Virus record (IMG/VR): IMGVR_UViG_3300028559_000191 | Location: 1 to 23,838 of that record | DNA: 23,838 nucleotides | Direction: 5' to 3' (one strand) | Origin: a virus | Shown here: piece by piece, positions 14,600 to 21,793 of the stretch | Layout: each line of letters starts with the position of its first letter | How positions within the stretch are numbered: the first letter of the stretch is position 1 | The notes under the pieces: generated by a model | What the model saw: the letters and a program-made list of their open reading frames with translations, nothing else | Databases searched by the model: none | Told to the model about the DNA's origin: nothing | Made by a program: the position numbers and the translations under genes

Positions 14600-14627
14600 A
14601 TAGTATCACAAACTGTAATAAAGTCAA
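14600..14627 (-). promoter_or_regulatory. Early sigma70-type promoter P6 (gp55 operon)
   Basis: Minus-strand TTGACT (14622-14627), 16-base spacer, TACTAT (14600-14605). It would drive gp55, the 60-residue gene, gp47, gp46 and peptide deformylase. The -35 side abuts the stop of the preceding gene. Confidence 0.75.
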
Positions 14628-14633
14628 CACAAC

Positions 14634-14951
14634 TTAGTTGATAGTGCCTGTTCCTTCAAACACAGTATCTGCTAGAACTGGAACGGTGGTCATACCTTTC
14701 TCAAGATCAAGACACTTTAGATAGAAGTTGATGTATTGGGCGCCCGGAGTAGCGGTAGAGATTATCCCATGCTTAAACAGCACTACATATGGATCATCTT
14801 CATCTCTATAGTAGTGATACCTGGAAATACTTCCTTGACTAATTGACATTGGTTTGTGGATGAGCATCTCATTGCTACCCTCAGAGGATACTACTTCGCC
14901 GATGAGTTCCTCACCGTTACAAAGCTTAATAAGAAGGTACCGTTCACTCAT
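14634..14951 (-). CDS. LSm-like small hypothetical protein
   Basis: A 105-residue protein with a predicted small beta-barrel. The N-terminal L-L-I-K-L-C-N-G-E-E-L-I-G-E-V-V resembles the Sm1 motif of LSm-like proteins (strand, N-G-x-E/x, G-x-V), and K-P-M-S-I-S-Q continues the pattern. Similar small proteins are common in environmental T4-type phages, without a proven role; RNA binding is a guess from the fold. It follows uvsW with an 8-base overlap and AGGA 7 bases before its ATG, so it belongs to the uvsY-uvsW operon. Confidence 0.65.
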   Translation of the reverse strand: MSERYLLIKLCNGEELIGEVVSSEGSNEMLIHKPMSISQGSISRYHYYRDEDDPYVVLFKHGIISTATPGAQYINFYLKCLDLEKGMTTVPVLADTVFEGTGTIN

Positions 14952-16416
14952 CTCTCATTCCTACTACATAGATTTTGTAATCAAAGCCTTCACGATCATA
15001 GATTTTGATACGTTCGGCAAAGTGCTTTAGTGTATAGTTCTGGCTGGATTTTGTGCCTAGGTCGTCAACGATATCATAAAGGATAGCACCTGTAGCTTCC
15101 TTGTCCTCGTGCAGGCGCAGAAGTCGACCGATTGACTGTAGAACTTTGATCTTTGACTTTGACGGAGAGGCGGCAATCATATGCTTAAGTCGATTGATAG
15201 AAACCCCGGTTGAGGTTGTTCCCAGGGAAGCTAGAAGTATTGCATCTTCTTCTTGTTCGATTGCGGTACGAATTGCTTCCCGATCAACGGCTTTTACGGC
15301 GCCATCAATGTAGAATACATTTTTAGCTTCATCCTTAAGTATATCATATAACACTTTGCCATGTTTGTCAACCAACTTAAAGAAGATAAGTTTGTTTCCT
15401 TTAAGGGAAAGCGCCAGATTCTTAATAAAATGGTTCCGCCTATTGTGCCCTACGATAAAGTCAATCTCTTCCGGGTAGGTAGTTCCTTTAGCCTTGAATT
15501 CTTTCCTTGACTTTTCTGTGTGCTTTAGTATAATACACTTAATGGTAAGCTTTGAGACGTGCCCATCATTCATTAGTTCTTTTGTGGTAGTAACCGCATA
15601 CTTTGGACCAAATAGTCCTTCGATGGTGGCAGTGTTTAGGTCCTTATCATCCAGTGTACCCGTAGTGCCAAAGCGATACTTACACTTGGTCATCTTGGAA
15701 ACAATCTTGATGATCTGTGTAGCCTTGGCAGTATGAGCTTCGTCTACAATAACACACTTAAACTGAGAGTACCATGCAGTCGGAACACTATACTTACCGT
15801 TATCAATCGACTGCCAGCAAGCTATAGTGATAGGTTCTTCGATGAGACCTTTGTTAAGCTTGTCGGTAGACTTATGGATCGTGCCCTTATAGCCATATGA
15901 TTCAAAGTCTGCTGTCATCTGTAGAACAAGACCAGTAGTAGGCACAATGATTAGTTGCTTGGTATTGTACCACATACATAGTATGTAGATGATGAGTGAC
16001 TTACCAGAGCTGGTAGGAGATAGTAGAGTTCTGCGGCGGGACCTAAGACACTTTACCACCGCATCCACTTGATATTCACGAGGCTCTCTATCTGCAGGTA
16101 GGTTCAGAGTCTTGATAAACTTCCGCACCTCGGCTACAGATACATCGTCATATGCTAGCTGATCGTCAAACGTAAATGTATAACCTCTACTGTCACAGAA
16201 CTTCTTGATCTTATGAGCAAGACCTGCGTAGATTAGCCCAGTCATCATATTGAGAAGTCGTATCTTGCCATCCCAGAAGCCCATCTTGAACTTTGGGTGA
16301 AACTTATAGTTCTCTGCAAAGTAGGTAAAGTGATCGTTGAGCTCTGCCATGAGGGCCATATCCGCCACTACTTTTACATAGCTCTCGTTCACATACTGTA
16401 GATGAATTCTGTCCAT
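14944..16416 (-). CDS. uvsW: DNA/RNA helicase UvsW
   Basis: A 490-residue superfamily 2 helicase homologous to T4 UvsW, which unwinds R-loops and branched DNA and helps switch from origin- to recombination-dependent replication. After an N-terminal ~100-residue domain come motif I S-P-T-S-S-G-K-S (133-140), D-E-A-H (225-228), the motif III region F-G-T-T-G-T-L, and motif VI Q-S-I-G-R-L-L-R. Length fits T4 UvsW (about 500). It begins 3 bases after uvsY and is the middle gene of its operon. T4 uvsW is a late gene; here no late promoter is seen before it, only the early promoter of uvsY. Confidence 0.95.
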   Translation of the reverse strand: MDRIHLQYVNESYVKVVADMALMAELNDHFTYFAENYKFHPKFKMGFWDGKIRLLNMMTGLIYAGLAHKIKKFCDSRGYTFTFDDQLAYDDVSVAEVRKFIKTLNLPADREPREYQVDAVVKCLRSRRRTLLSPTSSGKSLIIYILCMWYNTKQLIIVPTTGLVLQMTADFESYGYKGTIHKSTDKLNKGLIEEPITIACWQSIDNGKYSVPTAWYSQFKCVIVDEAHTAKATQIIKIVSKMTKCKYRFGTTGTLDDKDLNTATIEGLFGPKYAVTTTKELMNDGHVSKLTIKCIILKHTEKSRKEFKAKGTTYPEEIDFIVGHNRRNHFIKNLALSLKGNKLIFFKLVDKHGKVLYDILKDEAKNVFYIDGAVKAVDREAIRTAIEQEEDAILLASLGTTSTGVSINRLKHMIAASPSKSKIKVLQSIGRLLRLHEDKEATGAILYDIVDDLGTKSSQNYTLKHFAERIKIYDREGFDYKIYVVGMRDE

Positions 16417-16419
16417 ACT

Positions 16420-16854
16420 CTATCCGCCTACTTGGAATCTCGCCCAGTCGATGGCGTTCTTAATCAAGAAGCCTCTAGTATTTAGCGAGCGGATAATCGA
16501 GTCCAGAAGTGCAATCTTTTCCTGCTGAATGCCGATCCGCAGAGTCTGCTTAACCACTTCTTCATCTACGTCGATGTAGTTATTGGCATCGGCTTTAATT
16601 ATTCTACCAATTGGAGGAAGTTTCCAACCAAGTGCTTCAGTTTCATCCGAAGGTCCCTGAGTAAAAAACTCATACTTGTCTAGCCTTAGTTTCTTGAGCT
16701 CTGCCTCATATGCTCTAAGCTTTAGCTTTTCTTCCGTGAAGATACTAAAGTACTTGTGGTGTAGCTTTGGTAGTTTGAGTGCTTCCTCGCCTAGTTCATT
16801 TCTATTGATCTCAACATCAACCTTCCAGAGGTCAAAGATATCTTGCAGCTTCAT
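16420..16854 (-). CDS. uvsY: Recombination mediator UvsY
   Basis: A 144-residue homologue of T4 UvsY (137 residues), the mediator that loads the UvsX recombinase onto single-stranded DNA coated with gp32. Recognition is based on size, position beside uvsW, and the family pattern: L-P-K-L-H-H-K-Y-F, coiled region E-E-K-L-K-L-R-A-Y-E-A-E-L-K-K-L, Y-I-D-V-D-E-E-V and the C-terminal L-N-T-R-G-F-L-I-K-N-A-I-D-W. It is preceded by an unusual ~148-base leader with a folded element close to the ribosome binding site (AAAGAG, 6 bases before the ATG), suggesting post-transcriptional control. It ends in TAG. Confidence 0.9.
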   Translation of the reverse strand: MKLQDIFDLWKVDVEINRNELGEEALKLPKLHHKYFSIFTEEKLKLRAYEAELKKLRLDKYEFFTQGPSDETEALGWKLPPIGRIIKADANNYIDVDEEVVKQTLRIGIQQEKIALLDSIIRSLNTRGFLIKNAIDWARFQVGG

Positions 16855-17002
16855 GCTATACTCTTTCTATGTCCAACCAGGCATTAACCCAACCTGATAA
16901 ACTTTACCGAACCCGCTTCGCGTTGGAAGACAAGCTTCCAAACAAAAATGATTTATGATGTGTTTGATTGTAATGAAACCTATGTTCATTTGTCAGGGTC
17001 AC
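16855..17002 (-). promoter_or_regulatory. Structured leader RNA upstream of uvsY
   Basis: About 148 bases between the predicted transcription start (near 17002) and the uvsY ATG. On the transcribed strand there is a perfect 7-bp hairpin TTGGAAG-CTTGT-CTTCCAA (16923-16941), then CGC-GAA-GCG, then CAGG...CCTG (about 16877-16896) enclosing GGTTAATG. The CCAAC of the first hairpin can alternatively pair with GTTGG near 16890 or 16875, so a switch between two folds is possible. One frame reads V-W-K-L-V-F-Q-R-E-A-G-S-V-K-F-I-R-L-G, stop, C-L-V-G-H-R-K. I recall this string from many short hypothetical proteins, which suggests a widespread conserved DNA/RNA element. The stop and lack of a start argue against a protein here. 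Confidence 0.55.
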
Positions 17003-17008
17003 TAACCT

Positions 17009-17037
17009 ATTATAATCACGTACTAGTTCAATGTCAA
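17009..17037 (-). promoter_or_regulatory. Consensus sigma70-type promoter P7 (uvsY operon)
   Basis: Minus-strand TTGACA (17032-17037), 17-base spacer, TATAAT (17009-17014): a perfect match to the sigma70 consensus. It directly follows the terminator-like hairpin after the tail-tube-family gene and would drive uvsY, uvsW and the LSm-like gene. Confidence 0.85.
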
Positions 17038-17038
17038 C

Positions 17039-17070
17039 AAAAAAGTGCGCCCATTACAACTTTGTAATGG
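17039..17070 (-). terminator. Possible terminator after tail-tube-family gene
   Basis: The inverted repeat CCATTACAA-CT-TTGTAATGG (17051-17070) contains the gene's TAA stop and on the transcribed strand is followed by GCGCAC and a run of six T. The stem is AT-rich and the T-run is 6 bases away, so it is a weaker candidate than the one at 17611. It separates the late head module from the uvsY promoter. Confidence 0.45.
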
Positions 17071-17572
17071 TATATTTTCTATACTTGAATGTAGCGCTAG
17101 ATGATACGTAATCAATCCCCTGATCCATAGTATTTAGGTCAAACGAACTAAGAGAGATGGGAAATGCATCCTCAAACTTGAATTCGATGTTAGGTTTCAT
17201 GGCGCTATTTAGGATCGTCACAGTAATATCAGAAGTGATTAAATCTGTATCACCGTTTTCTTTATTTGCCAGAGCCTTATACTGCTCGAACTTATCTGGG
17301 AATCCAAGAGCTTCGAGCCAGTTGTGAATCTCTAGCCAGTTTGAGAGATTTTCGTCGAGCTTAAACGCGATCTGAAGATCCTCGTAGTCGATATGATCCC
17401 CAGGGATAGGAATTTTTACAAATGGGGTGGGCTGTGTAGTAGATGGCATGGAAATACCTGGAATGGTAACATTCTGTAGAAAAAACGAAGTAGTTGGCGC
17501 TCTTGTAAGCACCATCTTGAAACCTACCGGAGATAGAAAATTGACATTATCGGGTTGTGTATTCAAGCTCAT
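17054..17572 (-). CDS. Tail tube family protein (gp19/gp54-like)
   Basis: A 172-residue structural protein with the pattern of the T4 gp19 tail-tube family: N-F-L-S-P-V-G-F-K-M-V-L-T-R-A-P, then V-T-I-P-G-I-S-M, I-P-G-D-H-I-D-Y-E-D-L-Q-I-A-F-K-L-D-E-N-L, and W-L-E-A-L-G-F-P-D. The size is close to T4 gp19 (163). In T4, gp19 forms the inner tube of the contractile tail and gp54 initiates it. Its position between gp23 and uvsY is where environmental T4-type phages usually carry a tail completion gene (gp3), so it may be a tail terminator or a second tube-like protein rather than the main tube. AAGGA is 6 bases before the ATG, with a late promoter 27 bases upstream. Confidence 0.7.
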   Translation of the reverse strand: MSLNTQPDNVNFLSPVGFKMVLTRAPTTSFFLQNVTIPGISMPSTTQPTPFVKIPIPGDHIDYEDLQIAFKLDENLSNWLEIHNWLEALGFPDKFEQYKALANKENGDTDLITSDITVTILNSAMKPNIEFKFEDAFPISLSSFDLNTMDQGIDYVSSSATFKYRKYTITKL

Positions 17573-17598
17573 TACAAATCCTTTTCTTCTTCCTACTC

Positions 17599-17606
17599 TA
17601 TTTATA
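17599..17606 (-). promoter_or_regulatory. T4-type late promoter TATAAATA
   Basis: Perfect minus-strand TATAAATA, 27 bases upstream of the tail-tube-family gene and just 5 bases beyond the T-run of the gp23 terminator, so this gene has its own late transcription start. Confidence 0.85.
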
Positions 17607-17610
17607 TGCT

Positions 17611-17637
17611 AAAAAGGGGGAGCCCGAAAGCTCCCCC
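17611..17637 (-). terminator. Rho-independent terminator after gp23
   Basis: A perfect 8-bp GC-rich stem GGGGGAGC/GCTCCCCC with a 6-base loop (TTTCGG on the transcribed strand), directly followed by five T. It lies 24 bases after the gp23 stop codon, a classic intrinsic terminator. Confidence 0.92.
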
Positions 17638-17661
17638 GATCTTAGTTGTGGGCGCCGAAAC

Positions 17662-18981
17662 TTATAGTAGGTTCTGAACGATGATCCGGCGGTAATACCG
17701 GTTGGTATCTTGAGTGATAGCGCCATTGCCCTCGGTAGTACCTTCGGCAAATGGGTTGGCAACCATGGCATAGCGGGTCTTGAAGCCGATCTTGGGCTGG
17801 AATGAACTGGTATCGGTCGCACGAACCATTTGTAGAGGAACGTAGGGGCAATAGAATAGACCAGCATCGAACTTACCAGCACCCTTATAACCGACGGTCA
17901 TATAGTTAGTGCCAGCATATGGGTCGATGTAGACCTTCATGCGGCCGTTAAGAACACCAGCGAAGGTATTGCCGGTGTCATCAACATTTAGGTTGTTGCT
18001 GTTTAGAGCAGGAGCATAGTCAAGGACACCAGCCATTTGTAGGGCTGAAGCAACATCAGATGAACAGATCACGATGTTACCCTTACCGCGACGAGTGTCA
18101 CGGGCAATCTTGTTAGCTTCACGCTCGATCTGGAACATTAGACCCTTGAACTTCTCAACTGACCAGCGGCCGTTTGAGTCGGTGTCTAGGTCAAAGATAC
18201 CAGCAGTAGTAGTATCGGATGAAGCACCCTGAACGGCGGAGACGTTAATGGCGCGGACAACTTCACGGTTGATGTCGGCAATTAGTTCGGCTGATAGGAT
18301 GTTAGCAAGTTCGCTCTCGGCATCTAGACCGTGGATTGACTTGAGGTCCTGCGCAAGTTCCATTGTGTACTCGGCCTTTAGAGCACGGGTAACAGCGGTT
18401 GCAGTAACCTTCTCGACTGAGAAGGACATTTCAGGAATTTCAACAGTTGAGTTACCGTATAGTTCACCGACTGAAGTAGCAAGACCGGTAGCATAGTTAT
18501 AGGTGTTTGAACCGGCGTTATTAGAAGAAGTAAGGTTGGCACCGATATTACGGCCACCAGCTAGGTTAACAGTAGTGTTACCGGAACCGATGGTTGAGAA
18601 GCCGGTGTTGGCTTCATTGTAGAAGGCCTCGGGACCGTTCTGAGCACCATAACGGGCGCGCATGGCGAAGATTAGACCTGAAGGGCCTGTCATGGCCTGA
18701 ACGCCGCAGATATCATATGCCATTAGGTTAGGCATTGAACGACGGACAAGTGAGATTAGGACTGGGTCGAAATTGTCAATGGATGAACCAGTGACGTTGG
18801 CTGGTGACTCGCCAAGTAGAGTGTGACCTTGGAAAGAGCCGCTTTCGCGTAGCGCAATTTCTGTGTTCTCTAGTAGAGTAGCAGTAATGTCGCGGCGCTG
18901 GGCGCTAACGATTGGGGCAAGGTCAGCATGCTCTAGAATTGGCTGCCACTTATTGCGTAGGTTTTCTTCTGTGAGATTCAT
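17662..18981 (-). CDS. 23: Major capsid protein gp23
   Basis: A 439-residue T4-type major capsid protein. The N-terminus M-N-L-T-E-E-N-L-R-N-K-W-Q-P-I-L-E and the highly conserved V-R-R-S-M-P-N-L-M-A-Y-D-I-C-G-V-Q-A-M-T-G-P block are diagnostic, as are F-A-M-R-A-R-Y-G and the C-terminal R-Y-Y-R-R-I-I-V-Q-N-L-L. T4 gp23 is 521 residues; shorter forms are normal in environmental relatives. The likely gp21 cleavage site is after L-G-E (residues 56-58), comparable to E65 in T4 and matching the L/I-x-E rule. The ATG has AGGAGG at about 8 bases, one of the strongest sites here, with a perfect late promoter upstream and a strong terminator downstream, fitting very high expression. Confidence 0.98.
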   Translation of the reverse strand: MNLTEENLRNKWQPILEHADLAPIVSAQRRDITATLLENTEIALRESGSFQGHTLLGESPANVTGSSIDNFDPVLISLVRRSMPNLMAYDICGVQAMTGPSGLIFAMRARYGAQNGPEAFYNEANTGFSTIGSGNTTVNLAGGRNIGANLTSSNNAGSNTYNYATGLATSVGELYGNSTVEIPEMSFSVEKVTATAVTRALKAEYTMELAQDLKSIHGLDAESELANILSAELIADINREVVRAINVSAVQGASSDTTTAGIFDLDTDSNGRWSVEKFKGLMFQIEREANKIARDTRRGKGNIVICSSDVASALQMAGVLDYAPALNSNNLNVDDTGNTFAGVLNGRMKVYIDPYAGTNYMTVGYKGAGKFDAGLFYCPYVPLQMVRATDTSSFQPKIGFKTRYAMVANPFAEGTTEGNGAITQDTNRYYRRIIVQNLL

Positions 18982-19014
18982 AATTCTTTCCCTCCTATGG
19001 GTGATTAGTTTTTT

Positions 19015-19022
19015 TATTTATA
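19015..19022 (-). promoter_or_regulatory. T4-type late promoter TATAAATA (gp23)
   Basis: Perfect minus-strand TATAAATA followed by an A/T-rich run, 34 bases upstream of the gp23 ATG, in the gap between gp22 and gp23. Confidence 0.88.
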
Positions 19023-19027
19023 AGAAC

Positions 19028-20053
19028 TTATTTCTTAGTGGTTTTGGCGATGGCTTGGGCATACCGATTCATTGTAGGGTCCGCAATTGTGGTTTCTGCT
19101 TCTTCAAAGATTGAAGTTGGGGCAACAAATGATTCGGTGAATAACTCTGAGGTTGCTGGTTTTGCAGTGAAGTAATTTTCACGAACGAGTTCTAGCTTTT
19201 CCTTGTACTCTTCAACCGAGTCAAAGCTTAGGTTTTCAGCAATATTGCGTAGCTTTTCTACTTGAGTAATGGCAAGACCTTCAGCAACATCCTCGAATGT
19301 AGCTTCTAGTGTGGCTTCATTGACTAGTGAAGTGAGTTCGATGTTTTCATTGATTACTTCATCTAGCTTATCCTCAAGGGCTTCAAGTTGAGCCGATAGT
19401 TCACCAACGATATCTAGACGCTCATCGGGAACATCGATGAAGTTCTCGGCGAATAGGTTACGAAGGCCTTCAATAAAGTTCTCTGTGGCTTCAACCCGAA
19501 GTGAAGAATCAATGGCAATCTGATTTTCTTCGAGCCATTCTTCTACAATGTGGTCAAGATACTTACCAAGGCGAGTTTCAATCTCTTGCGTTTCTTCTGC
19601 AAGCTGTTCTTCAAAAGCTTCCTCGAGACGAGCAACTTCTAGTTCAACTTGGATTGAAACTGCGGCTTCAAACAGAGCAGTGGTCTTGGCCTTGAACTCT
19701 TCGGATAGGTCCTGGCCTTCAAAAAGAGCATCAACATCCTCACGAACCACACCAGTAGCACGAATTGAGTTCTTATTCTTGGCAGAGTTATCAACCGCGC
19801 CGGGCATCTTGTTCTTGGCAAATTGAGCAAGAACCTCACTGAACTTGTTGAGGTCTTCCTTGCCCATGCCGCCCATAGCAGCAACGACTGAGGCCATGAG
19901 TTGAGTGCGACCCTGATCACCACCACCAGACCCCTTGCCTGGAGCAAGTGTATCGGATGCAGCGGATTCGTCAACGGGCTCTAGGTCGTCTTCTTCATCG
20001 TCTAGATAATCTTCTAGATCGTCAATGTAGTCATCTTCTGGTAGTTCGGACAT
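19028..20053 (-). CDS. 22: Prohead scaffold protein gp22
   Basis: A 341-residue homologue of T4 gp22, the main internal scaffold that shapes the prohead and is then degraded by gp21. The first ~40 residues are very acidic (D-D-Y-I-D-D-L-E-D-Y-L-D-D-E-E-D-D), and the centre (about 110-270) is a long Glu/Leu-rich coiled coil with V-S-I-Q-V-E-L-E-V-A-R-L-E-E-A-F. The conserved C-terminal M-N-R-Y-A-Q-A-I-A-K-T is typical of the family. Several L/I-x-E sites suit cleavage by gp21. It lies between gp21 and gp23 in the standard T4 order, with AAGGAG 7 bases before the ATG and its own late promoter. T4 gp22 is 269 residues, so this one is longer. Confidence 0.93.
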   Translation of the reverse strand: MSELPEDDYIDDLEDYLDDEEDDLEPVDESAASDTLAPGKGSGGGDQGRTQLMASVVAAMGGMGKEDLNKFSEVLAQFAKNKMPGAVDNSAKNKNSIRATGVVREDVDALFEGQDLSEEFKAKTTALFEAAVSIQVELEVARLEEAFEEQLAEETQEIETRLGKYLDHIVEEWLEENQIAIDSSLRVEATENFIEGLRNLFAENFIDVPDERLDIVGELSAQLEALEDKLDEVINENIELTSLVNEATLEATFEDVAEGLAITQVEKLRNIAENLSFDSVEEYKEKLELVRENYFTAKPATSELFTESFVAPTSIFEEAETTIADPTMNRYAQAIAKTTKK

Positions 20054-20080
20054 ATGTAATCTCCTTGATAGATTATCTGG

Positions 20081-20088
20081 TATTTATA
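20081..20088 (-). promoter_or_regulatory. T4-type late promoter TATAAATA (gp22)
   Basis: Perfect minus-strand TATAAATA, 28 bases upstream of the gp22 ATG, in the 54-base gap after gp21. Confidence 0.87.
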
Positions 20089-20107
20089 AAAGTGGTGATC
20101 TTAGGTT

Positions 20108-20776
20108 TTAAGACTTGGTTAGACGATTGAGATATGACTTGAAAGCTTTAAGTTTATTGGCTTCTGTGAGCTTACGAGTTCTGGCTAGAGTTTCGATATC
20201 CTTACGGGCGCGATCTGCAATTTGTTCTGCGACCAGAGCGCCCTTTGAGTCATACCAATATTCAACTCCCTCCATGATGCCATTAACAAATGCATCGGGG
20301 GCAGAAGGATCGGCTACAATATCTGCGGCGGTTGAGATACGGAAGTCTTCTTTAACGTATTTGATACCATTTCTATTTTCTAGTGAACCAAGGCCACGGG
20401 AAGAAACTCCAAGCCGAACTCCATCCTCGATAAGTCCACGAGCAATATTTCCCATTGGAGTATTCATGATTTTAGCTTTGCCGTTCCAGTTATTACCTTC
20501 ACGGACTAGACTTACAATCATATGTGACACCCGGTCAAGATTAATTGCAGGAGTGTCAGGGTGCCCAAGTTCACCAAGGGCGCGCCCACAGCCCACAAGT
20601 TCCTTTGTATATCTGTTTACCTCATTTTCCATAATGCTAGCAGGATAGCACCGACCATTACGATTGGTGATCTCTGCTTGCAAGAATGGGCCTTGGATGT
20701 ATAGCGACTTGGTGCCATCTTCCTTGGCTTCAGTCACATACTTTACATCTTCGTTAATTTCGGTAATAAGCTTCAT
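20108..20776 (-). CDS. 21: Prohead core protease gp21
   Basis: A 222-residue T4-type prohead maturation protease (herpes-protease-like fold), which degrades the core and trims gp23 once the prohead is complete. The catalytic histidine lies in A-L-G-E-L-G-H-P (H72) and the serine in L-G-V-S-S-R-G (S125/S126), both family hallmarks. The N-terminal L-Y-I-Q-G-P-F-L-Q-A and N-R-N-G-R-C-Y-P are also conserved. Length is near T4 gp21 (212). AGGAAT lies 5 bases before the ATG, and the gene begins 3 bases after the upstream small gene, with no late promoter of its own. Confidence 0.96.
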   Translation of the reverse strand: MKLITEINEDVKYVTEAKEDGTKSLYIQGPFLQAEITNRNGRCYPASIMENEVNRYTKELVGCGRALGELGHPDTPAINLDRVSHMIVSLVREGNNWNGKAKIMNTPMGNIARGLIEDGVRLGVSSRGLGSLENRNGIKYVKEDFRISTAADIVADPSAPDAFVNGIMEGVEYWYDSKGALVAEQIADRARKDIETLARTRKLTEANKLKAFKSYLNRLTKS

Positions 20777-20779
20777 AGT

Positions 20780-21163
20780 TTATTCCTGGGTGAAATACGG
20801 TGACGGCAATGTGCCTTGCTTAGCCAATTCAAGAATCAAAAATCCGTCAGTGCCACCGATCAAATCTACTACTAAGGTTGCAGTGGAATCTAGAGTAAGT
20901 GGATTGCCACAACCAGCAAAATCAAGATATGCAGTAGAGTCAAAGACTGCCACGGTATTGGCGCCACGCTTTACTCTCCAATAGGCACCTGCGCCAGATG
21001 AACTTCCGCACCAAGCCTGGGTGATATATGCTCCAGTTAGAACTTCAGAGCCGATAGCGACGTTAGAAACAGAATTATTACCTGCAATAGTGATAGTAGA
21101 ATTGGCAGTGAAATGCAGTGTTGCTGATAGATTCTTTCTATTTGCTTGAATACTATATGTCAT
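20780..21163 (-). CDS. Small unknown protein between gp68-position gene and gp21
   Basis: An unrecognised 127-residue protein, predicted all-beta, rich in Thr, Ser, Ala and Gly (T-F-like repeats such as A-N-S-T-I-T-I-A-G-N-N-S). Features include A-Y-I-T-Q-A-W-C-G-S-S-S-G-A-G-A-Y-W-R-V-K-R-G and a C-terminal G-T-D-G-F-L-I-L-E-L. The composition suits a virion or capsid decoration protein, but no family is recognised. It sits inside the T4 core order 67-68-21, where T4 has no such gene. The ATG follows the TAA of the upstream gene directly, and GGGGG lies 5 bases upstream. Confidence 0.7.
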   Translation of the reverse strand: MTYSIQANRKNLSATLHFTANSTITIAGNNSVSNVAIGSEVLTGAYITQAWCGSSSGAGAYWRVKRGANTVAVFDSTAYLDFAGCGNPLTLDSTATLVVDLIGGTDGFLILELAKQGTLPSPYFTQE

Positions 21164-21790
21164 TTAGACCCCCAGTAGTTCTTTGTTTTCAATAGCAAAC
21201 GAAAGCATGGCATCAAAGCCAGCAGCATTTCGTTCCGCTGTGATGATAAACTCGTTAGCGTTAGCTTCTGAGAGTGAGTTAATAGTTGCACTCATTAGAG
21301 CAACTTCCTTAGCGGTCGGCAGCCGTTCCGTGTGATCGGCAAACTCAAGAATAATAGGCACACCATAATCTGTATCAAGAATTGACTCTAACTTGATTAC
21401 GTCTTTTTTCTTGCGAGTAACAATCTTGCCGTTTGGTTCGCGCACGTTAATCTCACTGTATGAAGCAGACTTAGCATCTTCCTTCATTGTTTTGGCGCCA
21501 TTAAGCTTTTCTCTGAGTCTAGCTTTTCTACGATCGGCTGAACACATTGTAGCTTCGTTCACTTCGGCATCTCTAGGAGCATCATAACCATGGCGCTCTG
21601 GCTTACGCTTAATGTACTTGATGGTTTTGGCTTTGAACAGATCGTCGTCATTGCCATTGGCATCAGGAGTTACCTCTAGCCTATGAGCATCAAGAAACCG
21701 CTGCTCGTCTGGTGAACGGACCCGGAGATACCCAGTGGCCTTTGAGGCCTCGCCTTTTTTAGGTTCAAGGAACTGTGAGAATTTTTTCAT
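21164..21790 (-). CDS. Prohead core-region protein (gp68 position)
   Basis: A 208-residue, highly charged protein in the place of T4 gp68 (prohead core), but without clear similarity that I can see. The N-terminus K-K-F-S-Q-F-L-E-P is a common opening of T4-type prohead-internal proteins. The central I-K-R-K-P-E-R-H-G-Y-D-A-P-R-D-A-E-V-N-E-A resembles a segment of the gene at 23005-23838. The C-terminal part has E-F-A-D-H-T-E-R-L-P-T-A-K-E-V-A. It starts 3 bases after the gp67-like gene, whose last codons hold the AGGA site 7 bases before its ATG. A core or maturation role is inferred from position. Confidence 0.6.
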   Translation of the reverse strand: MKKFSQFLEPKKGEASKATGYLRVRSPDEQRFLDAHRLEVTPDANGNDDDLFKAKTIKYIKRKPERHGYDAPRDAEVNEATMCSADRRKARLREKLNGAKTMKEDAKSASYSEINVREPNGKIVTRKKKDVIKLESILDTDYGVPIILEFADHTERLPTAKEVALMSATINSLSEANANEFIITAERNAAGFDAMLSFAIENKELLGV

Positions 21791-21793
21791 AGA

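Noticed and set aside
16867-16989. 40-codon minus-strand ORF in the uvsY leader (starts M-N-I-G-F-I-T-I)
   Set aside because: No ribosome binding site, and the sequence is better explained as a folded RNA element; the more protein-like reading is in a different frame and carries a stop.
20115-20648. 177-codon open frame on the plus strand antisense to gp21
   Set aside because: It is a shadow of the well-supported gp21 gene; the Ser/Arg-rich translation and lack of a ribosome binding site argue against it. All plus-strand frames in the window are similar shadows.
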